The translations under genes and the position numbers were made by a program. Under the pieces are notes generated by a model. The model did no database searches. It saw only the letters and a program-made list of their open reading frames with translations, and had not been told where the DNA came from. From an uncultured Terriglobus sp. (GTDB lineage Bacteria; Acidobacteriota; Terriglobia; Terriglobales; Acidobacteriaceae): DNA of 19,631 bases. Positions within the stretch are counted from its first letter, which is position 1. The number at the start of each line of letters is the position of its first letter. This document shows, piece by piece, positions 14,413 to 19,631 of the stretch. The stretch lies in assembly GCA_937871605.1 (NCBI GenBank), contig CALMRM010000137.1:13358-32988 (forward strand), written 5' to 3'.

Positions 14413-15747
14413 ATGGTCCGCTGCCACTACCTTCGACGCGCTGTCCTGGTCGCATGGTGTGGTGCCTGCCTGGCATGGGCCGCGCCGGTGAAAGCACCCG
14501 CGCCCGCAGAGAGCTTTCCATTGGAGCGCTTCGGCTACCGGCCCGGGACCAGTTCCATTGCGTTGCGCACCGGTTACACCAATGCGACGCTTTCCTTCAT
14601 CGACGCCGACCACCTCTTGCTGACGTTTAGCGCGCGCAAGCTGATGGCGCGTGCGCACGACCAGCGGGAGCTGGACGACGACCACACCGTGCGGGCAGAG
14701 GTGGTGCACCTGCCTGACGGCGCTGTGGTGCGTGAGACGGAGTGGCGCATGCACGACCGCGCGGCGTACCTGTGGCCGCTGGCGGAGGGCCGCTTTTTGC
14801 TGCGGGAGCGTGGCGATCTGTACTCGCTTGACCCGTTGGGCAAGGAGCACGCCGAGACGCTGGGCAGGCGCATGCTGTTGCACTCGGAGAACGAACTCCA
14901 GTCGGTGCAGTTGAGCCCGTCGCGCGACCTGTTGCTGGTGGAGACTGTGCCACCCCGCCTGGTGGGTGACGATCCGGAGGATTTCAAACCGCGCATTGTG
15001 GCGGTGGATTTCTTCAAAGTGGTGCCGGAGCCTGGCGGTGCAGTGAGCCTGAAGGAGCGCGGCCATGCCACTGCCCACGCGGCCTTTTCCCTGGCTTTTA
15101 CCAGCATGGGCGTCTTGCAAACGGTGCAGGAGGATCGGACGCACTGGGGCTTCGACTTTCAGACGTACGCCGGCAAAAAGATGGAACTCGCTGGGTTTAC
15201 CAGCACGTGCCGGCCCAATAGCCTTTTTGTGTCGGACGCGGAGTTTTTCGCCTTTGGCTGCAGGGGCGGCGAGGACCGCAAGCTGATGGGCGGCTTCAAC
15301 CTGCTGGCTGAGGCCAAGTGGGTGTTCACCACGGACGATGCGCCGCTGTGGCTGGGCGTGAGCAATGCGCCGGTGGCTGGTCGCTTTGCCGTGCGCAACA
15401 CGCTGACAAGCGTGCAGGCGATGGAGAATGAGCGCCTGAGTGCGAACGACATACGGGCGCAGGAGGTGCGCGTGTACAGCAGCCGCGAAGGACAGGAACT
15501 GCTGCGCGCGTACTGCGGACCGGCACAGCGTGCCGACGGCAACTTTGCACTGTCGCCGGACGGCCTGCACCTGGCGGTGTTACATGGAGGGCAGCTGGAG
15601 ATTTACGACCTGCCGCCGGTGTCACCGGAAGACCGCAAGTTTTACCAGCGGGAGCAGACTTCGCTGACGCCGCTGCAGTCTTCCACGGAGAAGAATGTGA
15701 CCTCTGTCCTGTCAGCGCCGCAGCACAGGCCGCCAGACGAGCACTAG
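14413..15747 (+). CDS. Secreted protein of unknown function, propeller-like
   Basis: A 444-residue protein with a signal peptide (basic MVRCHYLRR, then hydrophobic AVLVAWCGACLAWA, cleavage likely near AWAAP). The mature part is rich in beta strands and has repeat-like pieces that resemble propeller blades: LSFIDADHLLLTFSARKL, YLWPLAEGRFLLRERGDL, LQSVQLSPSRDLLLVET and FALSPDGLHLAVLHGGQLE. The SPDG...LAV blocks recall WD40/YVTN-type blades, but I cannot define a full ring. It resembles uncharacterised acidobacterial exported proteins. ATG 14413 gives a clean signal peptide; an ATG at 14374 is possible. No strong ribosome site is seen. It is divergent from the EamA gene (154-bp gap) and ends three bases from mreD, which converges on it. 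Confidence 0.8.
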   Translation: MVRCHYLRRAVLVAWCGACLAWAAPVKAPAPAESFPLERFGYRPGTSSIALRTGYTNATLSFIDADHLLLTFSARKLMARAHDQRELDDDHTVRAEVVHLPDGAVVRETEWRMHDRAAYLWPLAEGRFLLRERGDLYSLDPLGKEHAETLGRRMLLHSENELQSVQLSPSRDLLLVETVPPRLVGDDPEDFKPRIVAVDFFKVVPEPGGAVSLKERGHATAHAAFSLAFTSMGVLQTVQEDRTHWGFDFQTYAGKKMELAGFTSTCRPNSLFVSDAEFFAFGCRGGEDRKLMGGFNLLAEAKWVFTTDDAPLWLGVSNAPVAGRFAVRNTLTSVQAMENERLSANDIRAQEVRVYSSREGQELLRAYCGPAQRADGNFALSPDGLHLAVLHGGQLEIYDLPPVSPEDRKFYQREQTSLTPLQSSTEKNVTSVLSAPQHRPPDEH

Positions 15748-15754
15748 CCGCTAG
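15744..15754. other. Palindrome joining two convergent stop codons
   Basis: CTAGC-C-GCTAG contains the TAG stop of the plus-strand secreted-protein gene (15745-15747) and the TAG stop of mreD (complement of 15751-15753). The genes are only three bases apart and no terminator stem with a T-run is visible, so their transcripts must overlap at the 3' ends. Confidence 0.6.
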
Positions 15755-16281
15755 GCGTACTCGTTGATGCGCGTGCGGTCGAGCAGCAGAAAGATGGGCA
15801 CGGCAAGTGCGGCATTGATGCCTGCGCGGATGAGTTCGTGCACGGGCTGCGCGGCGTAGCCGGTGTCGCCCAGCAGGTAGCGCTGCATGACAAAGAGCAA
15901 CACGGACTGCAAGAGGCAAAAGCACAGGTTCATGAGCGCGCGGGTGATGATGTTGTCCACATCCACCTTGAGGCCGATGGAGGCCGCGGCGTAGCCGATG
16001 AGGGCTTTGGCAATGCCATTGACGCCAATGTAGCCATTACCCGGCAGGTCTTGCAGCAGGCCCACCGCCGCGCCCAGCAGTGTGCCTGCGATGCGGTTGC
16101 GCCATGAGATGGCGAAGTACAGCACGCCGATGAGTGGCAGGTCGAGGATGCTGAGCGGTTGCCAGATATGCGGCAGGTAGCTCTGCAGGAATAAAGCGCA
16201 GAGCGGTACGGCCAACAGGACGACCGGGTGGAACTGGTGCTCTTCCAGCTCATGACGGTTGGCGAAGGAGCGGCGGGGCAT
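15751..16281 (-). CDS. mreD: Rod-shape-determining membrane protein MreD
   Basis: Inner-membrane part of the elongation complex that links MreB/MreC to peptidoglycan synthesis. The 176-residue protein has about five hydrophobic helices, with PLSILDLPLIGVLYFAIS (about 42-59) and GTLLGAAVGLLQDLPGNGYIG (about 66-86), the latter being the MreD GxxxGLxxD pattern. Usual length is 160-180. The start ATG overlaps the mreC stop by one base (TGATG). The N-terminus is polar (RRSFANRHELEEHQFH). Unlike many clusters, no pbp2 (mrdA) or rodA follows; a convergent gene begins three bases after the stop. Confidence 0.9.
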   Translation of the reverse strand: MPRRSFANRHELEEHQFHPVVLLAVPLCALFLQSYLPHIWQPLSILDLPLIGVLYFAISWRNRIAGTLLGAAVGLLQDLPGNGYIGVNGIAKALIGYAAASIGLKVDVDNIITRALMNLCFCLLQSVLLFVMQRYLLGDTGYAAQPVHELIRAGINAALAVPIFLLLDRTRINEYA

Positions 16282-17450
16282 CAGGGCTGATCCTCGGGTG
16301 CAGCCTGTTTTGGCGTTCTGGTGGCTGGTGCGGCCAGCTGCGTGTCCTGCGCACCGGGGGTAAGCTCCGCTGCCGGTGGCACGGTACCGGGCGAGTAGCG
16401 GTCGGCGTGGATGGCCTGCGGCGGCCTGGGCAGTGCGACAGCGGGCTCCTTGGTTGCGCCCTTTGCCCCATCCTGCGCTGCGGGGGCGTTTGCATCTGGA
16501 GCGGCTTTGCTGTCAGTGAGTCCGGGCAGGCGCTCCGCGACGATGTCCGAGGCTTTCTTGCCGGCTTCGCCTGCTTCGTCGCCTGCGCTGACTCTGGCCA
16601 GCTGCTCGGCCACGTCTGTTACGATCAGCACCTCTTCCAGCCGGTCCAGGTTGGCCGCGGGCTGGATCAGGATCGCGGCGTAGGGCTGATGCTCGGGATC
16701 GGGCTTGCTGGATTGGACGACACCAACGGGCAGGCCGCGCGGGAACACGCGGTCGCCGCCGCTGGTGACGACGGGTTCGCCAGGCTTGATGCGGTCATCG
16801 GGCAAGAGATTGCTGATTTGCAGCCGTCCGCCTGCAGCGCCGTGCACGATGCCTCGGCTGCGTGTGCCGGTGAGCACCACGCCTGCGCCAGAGGTAGTGT
16901 CATTGAGCAAGAGGACCTGTGCGGAGTCGGAGAACACATCGCGCACCTTGCCCACAACGCCGTCTGGCGTGATGACCGCCATGTCGGGCCGGATGCCGTC
17001 GCTGTAGCCCTTGTTGATGGTGAGGATGCGTGTTTGATCGCTGCCGCCGGTGCCTACCACCTCTGCGGCGACGGTGTGGCCCAGGTACTGCTGCTTGAAG
17101 GCGAGCAGCTGCTGCAGGCGCTGGCCCTGCCGTGCGTCTTCTGCCAGTGCGGCTTCGCGAAGGCGCAGCTGATCGATCTGGTACTGCAGATCACGGTTGT
17201 GCTGCCGCACGTGCCGGAGGTCGACATAGCCGTGCCAGGTAGTGCGCAGGCTATCGCCGACACGCTTGAGCACCGCCTCGACCGGCGTTGCCGTGTGCGC
17301 CGACCATGCGCGCACAAAGCGCACATGGTGGCCGTCCACGCGCGAGCCGTAGCGCTCGCGGCCCATCTGCGACGCCAGCCCCACCACCTGCAGCAGCAGG
17401 ATCAGCGCCAGGACCAGTTCGCTTCGAAATCGGCTGAAGAACGATTCCAC
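16281..17450 (-). CDS. mreC: Rod-shape-determining protein MreC with long Pro/Ala tail
   Basis: Periplasmic scaffold of the elongasome, anchored by one helix (about 11-28, ELVLALILLLQVVGLASQ). A coiled coil (about 80-120) then leads to the two beta domains (about 125-283), with ILTINKGYSDGIRPDMAVIT, GVVGKVRDV and VVTSGGDRVFPRGLPVG, all family hallmarks. The remaining 105 residues (285-389) are Ala/Pro/Glu-rich and probably disordered, making the protein longer than the usual 280-330. The start is GTG 17450, with AGGGAGG seven bases upstream. It is 28 bp after mreB and overlaps mreD by one base. Function is secure; the tail is unexplained. Confidence 0.95.
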   Translation of the reverse strand: MESFFSRFRSELVLALILLLQVVGLASQMGRERYGSRVDGHHVRFVRAWSAHTATPVEAVLKRVGDSLRTTWHGYVDLRHVRQHNRDLQYQIDQLRLREAALAEDARQGQRLQQLLAFKQQYLGHTVAAEVVGTGGSDQTRILTINKGYSDGIRPDMAVITPDGVVGKVRDVFSDSAQVLLLNDTTSGAGVVLTGTRSRGIVHGAAGGRLQISNLLPDDRIKPGEPVVTSGGDRVFPRGLPVGVVQSSKPDPEHQPYAAILIQPAANLDRLEEVLIVTDVAEQLARVSAGDEAGEAGKKASDIVAERLPGLTDSKAAPDANAPAAQDGAKGATKEPAVALPRPPQAIHADRYSPGTVPPAAELTPGAQDTQLAAPATRTPKQAAPEDQP

Positions 17451-17478
17451 CGTGCGGCCTCCCTGCCAGCAGGAAGGG

Positions 17479-18540
17479 TTAGTCGATGGAGATCTTGCGC
17501 AAGAGGCTGAAGTCGCTCAGCATGCGCCCGGTACCTAGCACCACCGAGGCCAGCGGGTCGTCCGCGATGGAGACCGGCAGCCCTGTTTCTTCACGAATGC
17601 GGCGGTCCAGGTTCTTGATGAGCGCGCCGCCGCCCGTGAGCACGATGCCACGGTCGCTGATGTCGGCGGACAGCTCCGGCGGGGTGCGCTCCAGGGCTAC
17701 GCGGATGGCGTTCATGATGGTGGCGATGCTCTCGCTCAGTGCTTCACGGATTTCCGAGTCGTCGATGGTGATGGTCTTGGGTACACCCTCGATTAGGTTG
17801 CGGCCCTTGATCTCCATGGTCAGCGGCTTGTCCAGCGGAAAGGCCGAGCCGATTTCCATCTTGATCATTTCAGCGGTGCGCTCGCCGATCAGCAGGTTGT
17901 ACTTCCGCTTGAGGAAATTCATGACCGCCTCGTCCATCTGGTTGCCCGCCATGCGCACGGAGCGCGAGTAGACAATACCCGCCAGCGAGATGACCGCGAT
18001 GTCCGTGGTGCCGCCGCCGATATCGACGACCATGTTGCCGCCCGGCTCCGTAATGGGCAGCCCCGCGCCGATGGCGGCCACCATGGCCTGCTCCACCAGG
18101 TAGACTTCACTGGCCTTTGCGCGATAGGCGCTATCTTCCACGGCGCGCTTTTCCACCTGCGTGATTTCGCTCGGCACACCGATGATGATGCGCGGGTGCA
18201 CGAGCATCTTGCGGTTATGCGCCTTGGTGATGAAGTAGTTGAGCATCTTCTCGGTTTGCTTGAAGTCGGCGATCACGCCGTCCTTCATGGGCCGAATGGC
18301 GACGATGTTGCCAGGCGTGCGGCCCACCATCTCCTTGGCCTCCCGGCCGACGGCCTCCACTTCCTTGGTCACCGTGTTGACCGCGATGATGGAGGGCTCG
18401 TTGACGACGACGCCCTTGCCGCTGGCGAAGACGAGTGTGTTCGCCGTGCCCAGGTCGATGGCCAGGTCGTTGGAAAAGAGCGAGAAGAGCGATCGCATGG
18501 AGCGACCGCGAGAGCGACCCTGGTAACCGTTCTGAGGCAT
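17479..18540 (-). CDS. mreB: Rod-shape-determining actin homologue MreB
   Basis: Membrane-associated actin-like filament that guides lateral cell-wall synthesis. The 353 residues include the nucleotide-binding motifs DLAIDLGTANTLV (about 25-37), VVDIGGGTTDIAVIS (phosphate 2), and GIVLTGGGALIKNLDRRI (adenosine). The usual protein starts near MRSLFSLFSNDLAIDLGT, corresponding to ATG 18498. The ATG at 18540 would add 14 residues (MPQNGYQGRSRGRS); it has a weak AGGA 12 bases upstream, the inner ATG none, so the start is undecided. A weak promoter-like sequence precedes it. First gene of mreBCD; the upstream acyltransferase gene is on the same strand, 81 bp away. Confidence 0.97.
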   Translation of the reverse strand: MPQNGYQGRSRGRSMRSLFSLFSNDLAIDLGTANTLVFASGKGVVVNEPSIIAVNTVTKEVEAVGREAKEMVGRTPGNIVAIRPMKDGVIADFKQTEKMLNYFITKAHNRKMLVHPRIIIGVPSEITQVEKRAVEDSAYRAKASEVYLVEQAMVAAIGAGLPITEPGGNMVVDIGGGTTDIAVISLAGIVYSRSVRMAGNQMDEAVMNFLKRKYNLLIGERTAEMIKMEIGSAFPLDKPLTMEIKGRNLIEGVPKTITIDDSEIREALSESIATIMNAIRVALERTPPELSADISDRGIVLTGGGALIKNLDRRIREETGLPVSIADDPLASVVLGTGRMLSDFSLLRKISID

Positions 18541-18574
18541 CCTGTGTGTTGTTCCTGGAAGTGAAGCTGTCTGG

Positions 18575-18603
18575 ATTCTACAGGTGGACCACAGTAGCGG
18601 CAG
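18575..18603 (-). promoter_or_regulatory. Possible mreB promoter
   Basis: On the minus strand TAGAAT (18580-18575) is a good -10 box, 34 bp before ATG 18540. A 17-bp spacer leads back to CTGCCG, a poor -35 box. A 10-bp palindrome GAGACGTCTC (18605-18614) lies directly upstream and could be a regulator site. This is the only promoter-like signal in the 81-bp gap. Confidence 0.3.
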
Positions 18604-18621
18604 AGAGACGTCTCAGGGTAG

Positions 18622-19631
18622 CTACTTGGTGACGACCGCGGTATGTGACTGCCCCGTGATGCGGCGTCGCAGGTGTTCAGGCCAGTGTTGGTCCATGCAG
18701 GGTCGTTCTACCAGTATGTAGTACAGCATGCTCAAGAGCACGATGCACGGCAGAAGCAGCACGACCTCCACAACGTAGTTGGGCAAAAGAGTGTGGAACA
18801 CCATGGCGTGGCGAACGAGGGGGAACAACATAGAGAGCAGCAGCATGTGCAGCAGGTAGATGGAGTAGCACGCGCCACCGATGATGGCGACAGGTCTCCA
18901 CCCCAGCATGCGGCGCACCAGCGGCCCAAACATGGCTGCTGAAAAGGCGGCAAACAACACCACGCATAGCTCCGGGCTGCTCCAGCGACCATCTGGCAGC
19001 AGAAATACCATGGGCCAGAGCAGGAGGTTGGCCATGTCCCACAGCGGATGCTGCAGTGTTGGACGGGCCGCAATACGCAGATCGGCCAGCAGAAAACCGA
19101 TGAGGAAATAGCACAAGCTGTACGGCAACATGGACCGGTAGCCCAGGATGGGCGCCCACGAAGGGACGGCACTCAGCGCGATGCCGCCCAGCAGCACAGC
19201 CCGGCGCAGCAGTGCAGGCCGTATCAGGAACACGCGGGCCAGCAGCGGCACCAGCAGGTAAAACTGAACTTCGACTTCCAGGCTCCACGTGACGAAGTTA
19301 AGGATCTTGACATTCCAGTAGTGAGGTTGCGTGAGGTACAGCGCATGCGCGGCAAACGACCGCGCGACCGAATCCACCGGTTCGCCCCGAAAAAACAGGA
19401 ATGCACCTGCGTACAGCACCAGCGAGAGCAGGTAGGGCGGTTCCAGGCGCGTGAGACGCCGCAGGTAAAAGCTGCGCAGGGTGACTGGCTTGCCACCGTC
19501 GATGAATTGCCGCACAAAGGGCTGCGCGAGGATAAAACCGCTGATGACGAAAAACAGCTGCACCCCACGGCCCAGCAGGTTGCCACGTAGCAGAACCAGG
19601 GGATGGGCGGTCGCCTGCATGTGGCGCAGCG
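18622..19631 (-). CDS. Acyltransferase-3 family membrane protein (start beyond right edge)
   Basis: Polytopic enzyme of the OafA/YrhL acyltransferase family, which moves acyl groups onto sugars, lipopolysaccharide or other envelope glycans. The visible 336 codons begin inside the protein: the frame is open to the window edge. The ATG at 19620 is unlikely to be the start, because the family's first helix with its active-site His should lie upstream of GVQLFFVISGFIL. Later marks are FYLRRLTRLEPPYLLS, WSLEVEVQFYLLVPLL, and CYSIYLLHMLLLS near the C-terminal helices. About ten hydrophobic segments are present. The C-terminus is short and basic. The substrate is unknown, though mreBCD downstream is also an envelope operon. 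Confidence 0.9.
   Translation of the reverse strand, partial: LRHMQATAHPLVLLRGNLLGRGVQLFFVISGFILAQPFVRQFIDGGKPVTLRSFYLRRLTRLEPPYLLSLVLYAGAFLFFRGEPVDSVARSFAAHALYLTQPHYWNVKILNFVTWSLEVEVQFYLLVPLLARVFLIRPALLRRAVLLGGIALSAVPSWAPILGYRSMLPYSLCYFLIGFLLADLRIAARPTLQHPLWDMANLLLWPMVFLLPDGRWSSPELCVVLFAAFSAAMFGPLVRRMLGWRPVAIIGGACYSIYLLHMLLLSMLFPLVRHAMVFHTLLPNYVVEVVLLLPCIVLLSMLYYILVERPCMDQHWPEHLRRRITGQSHTAVVTK

Noticed and set aside
13741..15570. Minus-strand open frame of 609 codons
   Set aside because: It runs antisense through the exported-protein gene and then out of frame through the EamA gene; its composition is Gln/Arg/His-rich and no motif is seen.
19618..19620. ATG as the start of the acyltransferase
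   Set aside because: The first helix and the active-site His region of the family are missing downstream of it, and the frame is open to the window edge, so the gene begins outside.

Overview
This is a GC-rich chromosomal segment of ordinary housekeeping genes, packed mostly on the minus strand. Gene content and protein style suggest an Acidobacteriota genome of the Terriglobia type. The hints are a fungal/archaeal-type aspartate-semialdehyde dehydrogenase, a short DapB, a long Pro/Ala tail on MreC and a secreted repeat-like protein of a type I associate with that group. No rRNA gene or other taxonomic marker is present, so the assignment is inference. I see no phage, plasmid, IS, CRISPR, tRNA or rRNA.

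Layout, left to right. (1) 1-1117: 5' two thirds of ribonuclease J (minus), cut by the left edge. (2) 1174-1902: a six-helix TMEM175-type potassium-channel homologue (minus), split by one in-frame amber codon at 1558-1560. (3) 2052-2888: dapD (minus), divergent from a small conserved hypothetical gene at 2947-3279 (plus). (4) 3280-3782: a 503-bp gene-free stretch with a perfect 36-bp inverted repeat of REP-like arms and shorter repeats. (5) 3783-9622: a lysine/diaminopimelate run on the minus strand, transcribed asd > lysC > dapB > small coiled-coil membrane protein > M29 aminopeptidase > dapA. (6) 9674-14258: a second minus-strand run, transcribed EamA permease > HAD phosphatase > lytic transglycosylase > flippase-like membrane protein > nrdR > small membrane protein, leading into asd. 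Several junctions overlap by stop/start codons. (7) 14413-15747: a secreted repeat-like protein on the plus strand. (8) 15751-18540: mreB-mreC-mreD (minus). (9) 18622-19631: an acyltransferase-3 membrane protein (minus), cut by the right edge.

How the genes work together. Asd, LysC, DapB, DapA and DapD cover aspartyl phosphate to N-succinyl-amino-ketopimelate in the succinylase branch of diaminopimelate/lysine synthesis, which feeds both protein and peptidoglycan. LysC and Asd supply the shared aspartate-family trunk. The lytic transglycosylase and MreBCD act on the cell wall and shape, so much of the window serves envelope synthesis. NrdR is a global regulator of ribonucleotide reductase genes, and none of those genes is present here.

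I find no convincing new multi-gene system. The points most worth a second look are the amber-interrupted TMEM175 gene, the 36-bp inverted-repeat element downstream of dapA, and the small 11-residue-repeat membrane protein inside the lysine operon.
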